64,000 nt of DNA, from contig CAWGDF010000001.1 in the NCBI GenBank assembly GCA_963821275.1, positions 434,001-498,000 of the forward strand. The letters run 5' to 3'. The notes beneath the pieces are model-generated. The model was not told where the DNA came from and did not search any database. It saw only the letters and a list, made by a program, of their open reading frames with translations. Both the position numbers and the translations under genes were made by a program. Positions 24,050 to 31,889 of this stretch are shown piece by piece. Position 1 is the first letter of the stretch; every line of letters starts with the position of its first letter. This DNA comes from JACVRW01 sp963821275. Lineage in GTDB: Bacteria > Actinomycetota > Thermoleophilia > Solirubrobacterales > Thermoleophilaceae.

Positions 24050-24835
24050 TCAGATCCGGAACACCTCGACCAGCCGCTTCTCGTGCTCGGCGTCGATGCG
24101 GGCCACCACCTCGAGGTGCTCCTCGATGCCGGAGCCGCGCAGCTTGGTGGCCAGCAGCTCGTCCACCTGGAACAGGCCGGACGAGTTGTTCATGGCGATC
24201 TCGATCTTCACAGCCCGGTCGGCGCCCGGCTCGATGGTCACTGCGTCGATGGCGGTGGCCGATAGCGAGTGGATGTTGGGGCGGCGGGTCTCGAAGGGCA
24301 CGCGCGAGCGGCCGGAGGCCATGTCGAGCGCATCCGCCACCCGGACGATGCCGGCCTCGATCGTGATCGGGTCGCCACGGCGCCGGTGGCCGATCACCGC
24401 GTGCAGGATCTCGGCCAGCACAACGGTCAGCTCGGGCTCCTCGTAGATCCCCTCCAGTAGGCCGGGCAGCCGGTCCGCAGCAAGAAAGAGGCTGAAGGCC
24501 TCGTGGTCGGTGCGGTGGATCGACATCCCCGTGTCATGGACGAGGCAGCCCGCCGCGATCACCACCTCGGCGTCGCGTGCTCCCATCCCGTGATCGGCCA
24601 CCATCGCCGGCTCCACGCGGGCCCGGTTGAGCAGCCGGAACATGCGCAGGGCAATGTTCACCACGATCTGCACGTGTACCCAGGAGTGATCCGACATCCC
24701 GAGCCGGTCGGCGTTCACCTGCTGCATGTACCACCACGCGCGCAGTCGCTCGTCGGCATTGGCCGCCGCCAGCAGCGCCTCCAGCCGGCGGTTGCCGCGC
24801 GTGGGAGCGCGGATGTCCATCTCCGGGAGCTCCAT
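24050..24835 (-). CDS. HD-domain metal-dependent phosphohydrolase
   Basis: 261 residues, soluble. The HD signature is visible: His in MSDHSWVHVQ, the His-Asp pair in AGCLVHDTGMS, further His in ILHAVIGHRRRG, and Asp in VRVADALDMA. Such proteins hydrolyse phosphate esters of nucleotides. Sequence order and length resemble a group found in archaea and actinomycetes without known substrate. I prefer ATG 24835 (MELPEMDIRAP) to ATG 24862. It is divergent from moaA. Confidence 0.8.
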   Translation of the reverse strand: MELPEMDIRAPTRGNRRLEALLAAANADERLRAWWYMQQVNADRLGMSDHSWVHVQIVVNIALRMFRLLNRARVEPAMVADHGMGARDAEVVIAAGCLVHDTGMSIHRTDHEAFSLFLAADRLPGLLEGIYEEPELTVVLAEILHAVIGHRRRGDPITIEAGIVRVADALDMASGRSRVPFETRRPNIHSLSATAIDAVTIEPGADRAVKIEIAMNNSSGLFQVDELLATKLRGSGIEEHLEVVARIDAEHEKRLVEVFRI

Positions 24836-24983
24836 TCCGCCTAGACGTTCGCAGACCCGCATTGCGCGTTAGGGCGATCATCCTCTGGGTGCTGTTCAAA
24901 GCGGCGCTCCTCTGCGGAGTGGTGAAAACGGCCATCGTTGGCGGCGGCTCTCTCTGGCGGCTGAGGCGCCGCGGCCCTACCGG

Positions 24984-24989
24984 TAGCCT
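24984..24989 (+). promoter_or_regulatory. Leaderless-type -10 box TAGCCT before moaA
   Basis: TAGCCT ends 7 nt before the GTG at 24997. This fixes the moaA start inside a longer open frame. Confidence 0.5.
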
Positions 24990-24996
24990 TGTCCGG

Positions 24997-25992
24997 GTGA
25001 GGCGCGAACCCCTGCACGACGGCCACGGCCGCCGGATCTCGGACCTGCGCGTGTCGGTCACCGACCGCTGCAACTTCCGCTGCCAGTACTGCATGCCCGC
25101 CGACGGCCTGCCCTGGCTCGACCGCGAGGAGATCCTGCGCTTCGAGGAGATCGAGCGCATCGTGCGAGTGCTGGGAGAGATGGGGGTGACCGACCTCCGC
25201 TTGACCGGTGGCGAGCCGCTGGTGCGCCGCGAGTTCCCACGGCTGGTGGCGATGCTCGCCGCCGTCCCGGAGATCGAGGACATGTCGCTCACCACAAACG
25301 CCTACCTGCTGGAGCGCGACGCCGACGCCCTGGTCGAGGCGGGCATCACGCGCGTGAACGTCTCGATCGACTCGCTCCAGCGCGACCGCTTCTTCCAGCT
25401 CACCCGGCGCGACTCCCTGCCCCAGGTGCTGCGCGGGCTCGAGGCGATCGGGCGCCATCCGGAGGTGCGGCCGATCAAGGTCAACGCTGTCGCGCTGCGG
25501 GGCTTCACCGAGGACGAGGCCCTGCCCTTCGCCGAGTTTGCACGCTCGACGAGCTACCAGGTGCGCTTCATCGAGTTCATGCCGCTCGATGGTGACCACG
25601 CGTGGAGCCGAGACCAGGTCCTGACCGGCGAGGAGATCCGCGCGATCATCGCGCGCGTGCATCCGCTGGAGGAGAAGCCGCGCGAGCCCCACGCCACCGC
25701 ACGCGTGTTCCGCTTCAGCGACGGCAAGGGGGAGATCGGCTTCATCAACCCCGTCTCCGAGCCCTTCTGCGCGGACTGCAACCGAATTCGCCTCACCGCC
25801 GACGGCAAGCTGCGCACCTGCCTGTTCTCGCTGAACGAGACCGACCTGCGGGCACCCCTGCGGGACGGTGTCAGCGACGACGAGCTGGAGACGATCGTTC
25901 GCGAGGCCGTGTGGCGCAAGGAGCTGAAGCACCGGGTCAACGAGCCCGGCTTCCGCCAGCCGGCGCGCACGATGTCGGCGATCGGCGGGTAG
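24997..25992 (+). CDS. moaA: GTP 3',8-cyclase MoaA (molybdenum cofactor)
   Basis: 331-residue radical SAM enzyme that starts molybdopterin synthesis from GTP. The first 4Fe-4S cluster motif is C25-x3-C29-x2-C32 in DRCNFRCQYC; the second, C-terminal cluster is in FCADCNRIR...LRTC. The protein ends in RTMSAIGG, keeping the C-terminal Gly-Gly needed for activity in this family. GTG start chosen from homology and the -10 box. A MOSC-domain protein, also linked to the cofactor, lies 1 kb downstream on the other strand. Confidence 0.94.
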   Translation: MRREPLHDGHGRRISDLRVSVTDRCNFRCQYCMPADGLPWLDREEILRFEEIERIVRVLGEMGVTDLRLTGGEPLVRREFPRLVAMLAAVPEIEDMSLTTNAYLLERDADALVEAGITRVNVSIDSLQRDRFFQLTRRDSLPQVLRGLEAIGRHPEVRPIKVNAVALRGFTEDEALPFAEFARSTSYQVRFIEFMPLDGDHAWSRDQVLTGEEIRAIIARVHPLEEKPREPHATARVFRFSDGKGEIGFINPVSEPFCADCNRIRLTADGKLRTCLFSLNETDLRAPLRDGVSDDELETIVREAVWRKELKHRVNEPGFRQPARTMSAIGG

Positions 25993-26011
25993 GCCGGGCC
26001 CCTCTCGCTTT
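25992..26011 (+). repeat. Left copy of a 20-bp inverted repeat
   Basis: Begins at the last base of the moaA stop codon. It matches the reverse complement of 26944-26963 at 18 of 20 positions (CCCCTCTCGCTTT core). The pair encloses the NTF2-like genes. Confidence 0.6.
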
Positions 26012-26040
26012 TTGATGAGCTCCACTTTCTCCCGCGACAC
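26008..26040 (-). pseudogene. Truncated third NTF2-like copy (first 11 codons)
   Basis: GTG TCG CGG GAG AAA GTG encodes VSREKVELIKK, matching the N-termini of the two intact paralogues (VSQENVAIVRS, MAQENVGVVRR). It sits the same 3 bp after the preceding stop codon as the neighbouring copy does. The frame then runs into the left inverted repeat without homology, so this is a remnant. Confidence 0.55.
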
Positions 26041-26043
26041 CGC

Positions 26044-26448
26044 CTACTCGCGCAGCCCCAAGGCTTCGAGGGCGCGTTCGTGGTCGAGGTAGCCGACGAA
26101 CTTCGTCACCTTGCCGGCTCGAAGGTGGAACAACCCCGCGCCCAGCGGGTGCATCTCGGCGAGATCCAACCCACTCGTCTTGCCGCGCCCGCTGAATCGG
26201 AAAAACACGAGCACGCGCTCGTCATCGAGTTCCCGGTATTCGACCGCCTCCTGACGGAAGTCCTCCCAGGCTTCCAGCCACACACGCCAGCCCTCTGCCA
26301 TGCCGGTGAGCCCACTCCACTTCCCCGGCGCGGGACCCTCGGTGGCCTCTAACTCGATTTCGGGATGCGCCCACCCGGCTGAGCTGTAGTCGCCGCGATC
26401 CCAGGCCGCGCAGATCGACCGCACGATCGCCACATTCTCCTGCGACAC
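26044..26448 (-). CDS. NTF2/SnoaL-like protein, copy 2
   Basis: 134 residues of the SnoaL-like/NTF2 fold: N-terminal helix NVAIVRSICAAWDRGD, a W-rich middle (WRVWLEAWEDFRQE) and a final strand FVGYLDHERALEALGL. Family members are small cone-shaped barrels that bind hydrophobic ligands or act as isomerases/hydrolases; this one has no assigned activity. GTG start. Upstream stop of its paralogue is 3 bp away, so both are co-transcribed. Confidence 0.75.
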   Translation of the reverse strand: MSQENVAIVRSICAAWDRGDYSSAGWAHPEIELEATEGPAPGKWSGLTGMAEGWRVWLEAWEDFRQEAVEYRELDDERVLVFFRFSGRGKTSGLDLAEMHPLGAGLFHLRAGKVTKFVGYLDHERALEALGLRE

Positions 26449-26451
26449 GGC

Positions 26452-26886
26452 CTACTCCCCGAGCCCGGCGGCTTCGAGGGCTTCGTCGCGGTCTGCATAG
26501 TGCTCGACGCGGGCCACCCTCCGGTCACGCACGATGTAGATCGAGCCGGCGAGCAATTCGACATCGTTCTGGGTTCCGGCCACCCGGCCGTGCACCCGCA
26601 CCAGCACGAGTACCTTGTCGCCGATCGCGACGATGCGCTCTATTTCGACGCGATAGGTCTCCCAAGGTTCGAGCCAATCGAGCCAACCCCGGCGCGCGTC
26701 GTCCATACCCGTTGCCTCAACCGTGCGCTGGCCGTGTGCAATCCAAATGACGGCATAGTCGGGCTCGAAGAGCGCCTCGAGCTCGGTGCACCTTCTCGTC
26801 CAGACCGCGTCGTCTCTGATCAGGGGAACGACGTCGACGCCGTCAACGAGCAGCCTCCTGACGACCCCCACGTTCTCTTGCGCCAT
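26452..26886 (-). CDS. NTF2/SnoaL-like protein, copy 1
   Basis: 144 residues, paralogous to the following gene: same start (MAQENVGVVRRLL), same WLDWLEPWETYRVEIE and ending in DRDEALEAAGLGE. Fold as for the neighbour; function unknown. ATG 26886 is preferred over ATG 26913 because it aligns with the paralogue start. First gene of the tandem pair enclosed by the inverted repeats. Confidence 0.75.
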   Translation of the reverse strand: MAQENVGVVRRLLVDGVDVVPLIRDDAVWTRRCTELEALFEPDYAVIWIAHGQRTVEATGMDDARRGWLDWLEPWETYRVEIERIVAIGDKVLVLVRVHGRVAGTQNDVELLAGSIYIVRDRRVARVEHYADRDEALEAAGLGE

Positions 26887-26943
26887 CGCCCGCTCCAGTA
26901 TCCGCCGCTCCACGGGCGGCGTCCAGCATGGCCAAGCCCGTCC

Positions 26944-26963
26944 AAAGCGAGAGGGGCTAGGCC
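26944..26963 (-). repeat. Right copy of the 20-bp inverted repeat
   Basis: AAAGCGAGAGGGG core; overlaps the stop codon of the MOSC gene (26957-26959), as the left copy overlaps the moaA stop. With the left copy it bounds a 972-bp segment. Confidence 0.6.
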
Positions 26964-27583
26964 GCTCGCTCCCGCACCCAGCCGCGCCAGGCCTCGGAGA
27001 CCTCGGGGATGAGCAGGCGCGACAGCTGCGAGCGATCGCCGAGGTACGCGTCCGCGAAGGCCTCGATCGTGAGGTCGTGTGCCGGGCGTGCCGCCACCTC
27101 CACCCTGTCGCCCGCCCCCAGCTCGCCCTCCTCGACGATGCGCAGGTAGGCCCCGGGCCGCCGCGCCGCCGCGAAACGCTTGAGCATCCCGGGATCGCCG
27201 AAGCGCAGTCCCAGCTTCCAGCACGGAAAGCGGGGCTCGGAGACCTCGAGCAGCACCGATCCGATGCGCCAGCGCTCGCCGATCAGGGCTCCGGTCACAT
27301 CGACGCCGTGCAGCGTCAGGTTCTCGCCGAAGACGCCGTGCGGGAGCTCGCTGCCCAGCTCGCGCTCCCACCAGTCGGTGTCCTCGCGCGCGTAGGCGTA
27401 GACCGCCTTGTCGGGGCCGCCGTGGACGGAGCGGTCCGCTTGGTCGTCGCCGCCGACGTTGACGCCGCGCACGGGGACCCTGCCCGCGACCGGATGCTTC
27501 CAGATGCCCGTCTTGACCGTGACGCCGCGTCGCGGCACCTCCCGCATCTCCGCGACGTTGACCGAAAGTACGCTGCCTGCCAT
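26957..27583 (-). CDS. MOSC domain protein, YiiM-like
   Basis: 208 residues. MOSC signature features are GGPDKAVYAYAREDTDWWE (about residues 55-73), FGENLT and the conserved Cys in RFPCWKLG (about 118). MOSC domains bind molybdenum cofactor and transfer sulfur or reduce N-hydroxylated substrates; YiiM-type proteins give resistance to 6-hydroxylaminopurine. A C-terminal segment follows as in YiiM. ATG 27583 lies within CCATGG and overlaps the start codon of the divergent gene. Its closeness to moaA supports a cofactor link. Confidence 0.85.
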   Translation of the reverse strand: MAGSVLSVNVAEMREVPRRGVTVKTGIWKHPVAGRVPVRGVNVGGDDQADRSVHGGPDKAVYAYAREDTDWWERELGSELPHGVFGENLTLHGVDVTGALIGERWRIGSVLLEVSEPRFPCWKLGLRFGDPGMLKRFAAARRPGAYLRIVEEGELGAGDRVEVAARPAHDLTIEAFADAYLGDRSQLSRLLIPEVSEAWRGWVRERAA

Positions 27584-27923
27584 GGGGTACACCCTCACCA
27601 TACGTAAGGGTGCGAAGGTGACCCGCGAGCGTTACAGCGACCTCGCCACCGCGCTCGGCGCGATCGAGCGCCAGGGGACCGAGATCGAACGCTCGGCCCA
27701 CGCGAGGCCACGTGGAGGGACCCTCATGCGCAGGCTCGAGCCGGTCCAGCAGGTGGTGGCGCGGCTCGAGCTCTCGGGATCCGGCCGGCTGCGGGCCGGC
27801 GTGGACGTTCGCGGGGACGGCTCCAGCGAGGCCTTCACCGGCCGGGTCCGGCGCCGCCTCATCGAGCAGCGTGGGCGCGAGACGGCCTACGACGCTCTCC
27901 GGCGGGCGGTCATTGGCCCATGA
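27582..27923 (+). CDS. Conserved small protein of unknown function
   Basis: 113 residues: a short beta-hairpin start (YTLTIRKGAKVTRERYSDLATALGAIE) similar to small DUF2188-like domains, then a conserved-looking segment RRLEPVQQVVARLELSGSGRLRAGVDVRGDGSSEAF given here only by its key residues RLEPVQQV and GVDVRGDGS. From memory related proteins occur widely in Solirubrobacterales. No function known. Start codon shares CCATGG with the MOSC gene; stop overlaps the next gene by 4 bp. Confidence 0.65.
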   Translation: MGYTLTIRKGAKVTRERYSDLATALGAIERQGTEIERSAHARPRGGTLMRRLEPVQQVVARLELSGSGRLRAGVDVRGDGSSEAFTGRVRRRLIEQRGRETAYDALRRAVIGP

Positions 27924-28213
27924 GGGTCTGGCGCGTGCCCCTCCCTCGCGGAGCCGAGCCGCCCTACCGCGTGTTCCTGAACGGCGTGCCCCAGCGCGAG
28001 GGGGACGACTACGTGGTAGCCGACCACGAGCTGCGCTTCTCCAAGCCCCTGGAGAAGGAGCGGCTGGGGATGGGGCGCTGGGCGGCGATCTTCTTCGGCC
28101 TGTTCGGCTCCTACGGGAAGAACGACTCGGTCGACCTGCAGTACCGGCTCGGCGGTCGCGATGTGGCCGCGACCGGGCTCGACATCATCCCGCCGGAGGG
28201 AGAGCAGGGCTGA
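27920..28213 (+). CDS. Small protein of unknown function
   Basis: 97 residues, with a beta-rich first half (PYRVFLNGVPQREGDDYVVA) that could be a phage-tail-like or carbohydrate-binding hairpin, a short hydrophobic segment (WAAIFFGLFGSYG) and an acidic end. Not recognised. Coupled to the preceding gene by a 4-bp overlap. The ECF sigma factor gene begins 41 bp downstream. Confidence 0.6.
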   Translation: MRVWRVPLPRGAEPPYRVFLNGVPQREGDDYVVADHELRFSKPLEKERLGMGRWAAIFFGLFGSYGKNDSVDLQYRLGGRDVAATGLDIIPPEGEQG

Positions 28214-28254
28214 ACCGATAGAGCGCCTGTCGCGCATCACCAAGCGGGACCCGG

Positions 28255-28827
28255 ATGCGCCCCGCCACGACTCCCGCTGCAGCCACGACCGAGGAGGCCC
28301 TCCTCCTCCGTCGGGTCGCGGACGGGGACCACGGGAAGCCGCTCGTGGACCTCTACAACCGCTACGCCTCGCGGCTCTACGGCCTCGGCCTGCGCCTGAT
28401 GGGCGACGCGGGCATGGCCGAGGAGCTGGTGCAGGAGACCTTCCTGCGCCTCTGGCGCTCGGCCACCCGCTACGACCCCGAGCGGGGCTCGGTGCGGACG
28501 TTCCTCTTCGCGATCGCCCGCCGGGTGGCCGTCGACCTGCTCCGGCGCACGGCCTCGCGGCCGCTGCCCACCGGGACCGCCGGCGAGGAGGCCGCCTCGA
28601 GCGAGGAGGCCTTCGACGCGCTCGTGCTGGGGCTCGACGTGCGCGACGCGCTCGGCGCGCTTGCGCCCAAGCAGCGGGAGGTGCTCGAATTGATCCTGGA
28701 CGAGGACCTGGGACAGGCCGCTCTGGCCGCGCGCCTGGGGGTGCCGGTGGGGACCGTGAAGACCCGTATCTTCTACGGGCTCCGTGCGCTGCGGGCCGAG
28801 CTCGAGGAGCGTGGGCTGCTTGACTGA
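28255..28827 (+). CDS. ECF-type RNA polymerase sigma factor (SigK-like)
   Basis: 190-residue sigma-70 family factor of the extracytoplasmic-function group. Region 2 is LYNRYASRLYGLGLRLMGD...AEELVQETFLRLW (about 32-72); region 4 is LAPKQREVLELILDEDLGQAALAARLGVPVGTVKTRI given by key residues PKQREVLEL and GTVKTRI. Paired with an RskA-type membrane anti-sigma factor directly downstream with an 8-bp overlap, as for SigK/RskA, where proteolysis of the anti-sigma frees the sigma. Regulon not visible here. Confidence 0.88.
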   Translation: MRPATTPAAATTEEALLLRRVADGDHGKPLVDLYNRYASRLYGLGLRLMGDAGMAEELVQETFLRLWRSATRYDPERGSVRTFLFAIARRVAVDLLRRTASRPLPTGTAGEEAASSEEAFDALVLGLDVRDALGALAPKQREVLELILDEDLGQAALAARLGVPVGTVKTRIFYGLRALRAELEERGLLD

Positions 28828-29524
28828 TCGCGCCGGCATCCACGGCGACCTCGGTGCCTATCTCCTCGGGGTGCTCGACGAGGACGAGCTCGATCGCTTC
28901 GTCGCCCACCTGTCCGGCTGCGAGCAGTGCCGGGCGGAGGCCGCGGAGCTGGAGGGGGCGCTTGGCCTCGTGGCGCGCTCGGCGCCACCGGTAGCGCCTC
29001 CGCCCGCGCTCGAGGCGCGCACCCTGGGCGCGATCCGGGCAAACGCCGGGGGGACCCGGGCCGAGCCCCGGCGCCGTCGCCGGCTCGCCTGGCCGCGGCT
29101 CGCCCTGGGCGGCGCCATGGCTTTGGCGCTGGCCGCCGCCGTGCTCGCGGGCACGCGCCTCGACGGCGGCGTACCGGGCAGCCTCGAGCTGGAGGCCGTC
29201 CTGACCTCGCCGTCGGGGGAGACCCAGGCCACGGCCAGCGTGCGCAAGACCGGGATCGGAAGGGTGGTCGAGCTGCGCACGGACGAGCTGCCGATCCTGC
29301 CCGAAGGCCAGCACTACGAGCTCTGGTTCGTCGGGCCAGGCGACCGCCCCGGCTCACCCGAGCGCATCTCCGCCGGCACCTTCCACCCCGACCCCGAGGG
29401 GCGCTCGAACGTCCGCTTCGCAGCGGCCGTCGAGCCGCAGAGGTACCCCGAGCTCGCCATCACGCGGGAGCCCGGGGACGGCGACCCGTCTCCCGGCCGC
29501 GACGTCCTGCGTACCCGTCCGTAG
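28820..29524 (+). CDS. Anti-sigma factor, RskA-like
   Basis: About 234 residues. The N-terminus carries the zinc-binding anti-sigma motif H30-x3-C34-x2-C37 with His8 as possible fourth ligand. One membrane helix (LALGGAMALALAAAVLAGT, about residues 92-112) precedes an extracytoplasmic RskA domain (HYELWFVGPGDRPGSPERISAG). No ATG is in a sensible place; TTG 28820, overlapping the sigma stop, is my choice. It would hold the ECF sigma factor at the membrane until a signal triggers cleavage. Confidence 0.82.
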   Translation: MTDRAGIHGDLGAYLLGVLDEDELDRFVAHLSGCEQCRAEAAELEGALGLVARSAPPVAPPPALEARTLGAIRANAGGTRAEPRRRRRLAWPRLALGGAMALALAAAVLAGTRLDGGVPGSLELEAVLTSPSGETQATASVRKTGIGRVVELRTDELPILPEGQHYELWFVGPGDRPGSPERISAGTFHPDPEGRSNVRFAAAVEPQRYPELAITREPGDGDPSPGRDVLRTRP

Positions 29525-29532
29525 ACCGCGGC

Positions 29533-29538
29533 TACCCT
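29533..29538 (+). promoter_or_regulatory. -10 box TACCCT before metF
   Basis: TACCCT ends 9 nt before the ATG at 29548. Confidence 0.45.
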
Positions 29539-29547
29539 ATTCCGCTC

Positions 29548-30444
29548 ATGCGAATCGACCAGCTCCTCGAGCACCGGCGGCCCGCCTTCTCGTTCGAGTT
29601 CTTCCCCCCGAAGACCGACGACGGCCAGCGCACCCTGGAGGGCACCCTGGCCGTGCTGCAGGACGACCAGCCCGACTACGTGTCCGTGACCTACGGGGCC
29701 GGTGGGACCACCCGCAACCGGACGGTGGAGATCACAAAGTGGCTGAAACAGGACCTGGGGATCGAGGCGATGGCCCACCTGTCCTGCGTGGGCGAGCCCA
29801 CCGAGCGGCTGGTGGAGATCCTGGAGGAGATCCAGGGCGTGGGCATCGAGAACGTGCTGGCGCTGCGCGGCGACCCGCCGCGAGGACAGACCGACTGGAC
29901 CCCGCACCCCGGCGGGCTCAGCTTCTCGGTGGAGCTGATTCGGCTGATTCGCGAGCGCTTCGAGTTCTGCGTGGGCGCGGCCTGCTTCCCCGAGGTGCAC
30001 CCCGACGCCGCCGACCGCGCGAGCGACCTGCACTACGCGCGCGAGAAGGTGGAGGCCGGCGCCGGGTTTCTGATCACACAGCTCTTCTTCGACAACGAGC
30101 TCTACTTCGATTTCGTGGAGGACGCCCGCGCCGCCGGCATCGCCGTGCCGATCGTGCCGGGCATCATGCCCATAACCAACCTCGGCCAGATCAAGACCAT
30201 CACCGGGATGTGCGGCGCGACGATCCCCGATGAGCTGGAACAGCAGCTCGACGGGCGCGCCGAGGACCGGGAAGCGGTTGCAGCGCTCGGGGTCGCGTAC
30301 GCGACCCTCCAGTGCTCCGATCTGCTGGCTCGAGGCGCGCCCGGCATCCACTTCTACACGCTCAACCGCTCTCCCGCAACTCGGGCGATCCTGGCCGCTC
30401 TGCGCGCCGCCCACCCCTGGACGCGCGCAAAGGCGCCGGTCTAG
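29548..30444 (+). CDS. metF: 5,10-methylenetetrahydrofolate reductase
   Basis: 298-residue flavoprotein of the MTHFR family that makes 5-methyltetrahydrofolate for methionine synthesis. Visible features: FSFEFFPPKTDDG near residue 13 with the catalytic Glu, VSVTYGAGG near 46, LALRGDPP near 108, and FLITQLFFDN near 175. Length matches bacterial MetF. ATG 29548 is supported by homology and the upstream -10 box. No methionine genes are adjacent. Confidence 0.94.
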   Translation: MRIDQLLEHRRPAFSFEFFPPKTDDGQRTLEGTLAVLQDDQPDYVSVTYGAGGTTRNRTVEITKWLKQDLGIEAMAHLSCVGEPTERLVEILEEIQGVGIENVLALRGDPPRGQTDWTPHPGGLSFSVELIRLIRERFEFCVGAACFPEVHPDAADRASDLHYAREKVEAGAGFLITQLFFDNELYFDFVEDARAAGIAVPIVPGIMPITNLGQIKTITGMCGATIPDELEQQLDGRAEDREAVAALGVAYATLQCSDLLARGAPGIHFYTLNRSPATRAILAALRAAHPWTRAKAPV

Positions 30445-30448
30445 CGTC

Positions 30449-30892
30449 GTGACGCCGAAGCGGCGCCCACTCGCTGGCCGCCTCTCGGCCCTGCTGGCGA
30501 GCGCCGCTGCGCTGATCGGCCCCAGCACCGCCACGGCCGTTCCGCCGGAGACTCCGCCCGAGCCGCCCGAGCCGGAGACGGACCCGAGCGAGGCTCAGAG
30601 CGAGGCGCGGGAGCAGGAGACGCCGGCGCCGCCTCTGGCGGCGGGACGGGAGGAGGCGCCGCAGCCCTCGATCGGCCAGGCCCCCCAGCCACCGCCGGCG
30701 GGCGAGCGCGACTTCGAGGTGGTGCAGCCGGGAGACACGCTGTGGTCGATCGCGCGCCACCTTCTGGGCGAGGGTGGGAGCGATGCCGAAGTGGCCGGCG
30801 AAGCCGCGCGTCTCTGGCAGCTGAACTCGGACCGGATCGGGACCGGCCACCCCGACCTGCTGCTGCCCGGCACGGTCCTGCGCCTGCGCTGA
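30449..30892 (+). CDS. Secreted LysM domain protein
   Basis: 147 residues: an N-terminal signal-like segment (LSALLASAAALIGPSTATA), a low-complexity Pro/Glu linker (about 32-90) and a single C-terminal LysM domain (VVQPGDTLWSIARHLLGEG ... LLLPGTVLRL). LysM binds peptidoglycan or chitin sugars, so this is probably a wall-associated protein without a catalytic domain. GTG start, 4 bp after metF, chosen because it gives the signal peptide. Convergent with the next gene with only 1 bp between. Confidence 0.75.
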   Translation: MTPKRRPLAGRLSALLASAAALIGPSTATAVPPETPPEPPEPETDPSEAQSEAREQETPAPPLAAGREEAPQPSIGQAPQPPPAGERDFEVVQPGDTLWSIARHLLGEGGSDAEVAGEAARLWQLNSDRIGTGHPDLLLPGTVLRLR

Positions 30893-30893
30893 G

Positions 30894-31889
30894 TCAGGTC
30901 AGCGCCCAGCTCTCGGCTTCGCCCTCCTCCAGCTTGCGAACCCCGCCCTGAAGCTCCAGGTGACGCAGGTAGCAGAGCGCCTCGGTCAGGCCCCAGCCCA
31001 CCATCATCTCGGGCGGCCGCTCGGAATCGAGCATCGCCGGCACCACCTCGAAGGCCGGCTGCGGCCCGTCCGCCAGCGCCCCGCGGATCCGCTCGAGACG
31101 CTCGCTCACCGCGCGCCGGTTGGCCTGAGCGAGCGCGCGGGCGTCCCGCACCGGCCGCCCGTGGCCGGCCAGCACCAGCTCCACGTCGAGACCGTCGACC
31201 ACGTCGAGGCTGCTGAGGAACTCGCCCACCGGGTCGGGTGAGTACCCGTAGTCGTAGTAGAGCGACACACGGCCGAGCAGGTGGTCGCCGGACAGCAGCA
31301 GGCTGCGCTCGGTCTGATGCAGGACCACGTGGGAGGGGGCGTGACCCGGCGTCTCGTGGACGTGCCACGAGCCGAGATCCGTTTCCACCTCCACGCCGGG
31401 CACGAGATCGCGGTCGGGCAGCACGAGCTCGGCAATGCCGAAGCCCTGACCACGGCGGCTCTGCTCGAAATCGGCGAGTGCATCGGCGGGGACGCCGCTC
31501 TGGCGTGCCACCTCCAGGCGGCGCTCGAGCGCCCGCTCGGGATCGCGCGCCGCCCTGGTCATGTGCTCGTGATCGGGATGCATCCAGAGCTCGCACCCTG
31601 CCCGTTCGACGATCGGCCCCGCCTGGCCGTAGTGGTCGGAGTGGGCGTGCGTGCAGACGAGCAGCCGCACGTGCTCGAGACGCAGGCCCGCTTGGTCGAG
31701 CCCCCGCTCGAGCTGGCGCTGGGCGCCGGGCTCGTGTAGCCCCGTGTCCACCAGCACGGCCCCGCCGCCTTCGGCGATGGCGAAGGCGTTGACGTGCGGG
31801 ACGCCAGGCCAGGGCAGCGGCAGGCGCAGCCGCCAGAGCCCGGGGAGGACGCGGTCGGCGCGGGCGAGCTCCCGGCGGCGCGGACTCAC
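30894..31889 (-). CDS. Metallo-beta-lactamase-fold hydrolase
   Basis: 331 residues. The zinc motif THAHSDHYG (H-x-H-x-D-H) lies near residue 75; further ligands are His in ETPGHAPSH, Asp in LLSGDHLLG and His in LAGHGRPV. A C-terminal helical extension (about 240-331) resembles that of glyoxalase II-like/LACTB2-type proteins. Substrate unknown. GTG start overlaps the stop of the upstream flavoprotein gene by 4 bp, so the two are coupled. Confidence 0.85.
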   Translation of the reverse strand: MSPRRRELARADRVLPGLWRLRLPLPWPGVPHVNAFAIAEGGGAVLVDTGLHEPGAQRQLERGLDQAGLRLEHVRLLVCTHAHSDHYGQAGPIVERAGCELWMHPDHEHMTRAARDPERALERRLEVARQSGVPADALADFEQSRRGQGFGIAELVLPDRDLVPGVEVETDLGSWHVHETPGHAPSHVVLHQTERSLLLSGDHLLGRVSLYYDYGYSPDPVGEFLSSLDVVDGLDVELVLAGHGRPVRDARALAQANRRAVSERLERIRGALADGPQPAFEVVPAMLDSERPPEMMVGWGLTEALCYLRHLELQGGVRKLEEGEAESWALT

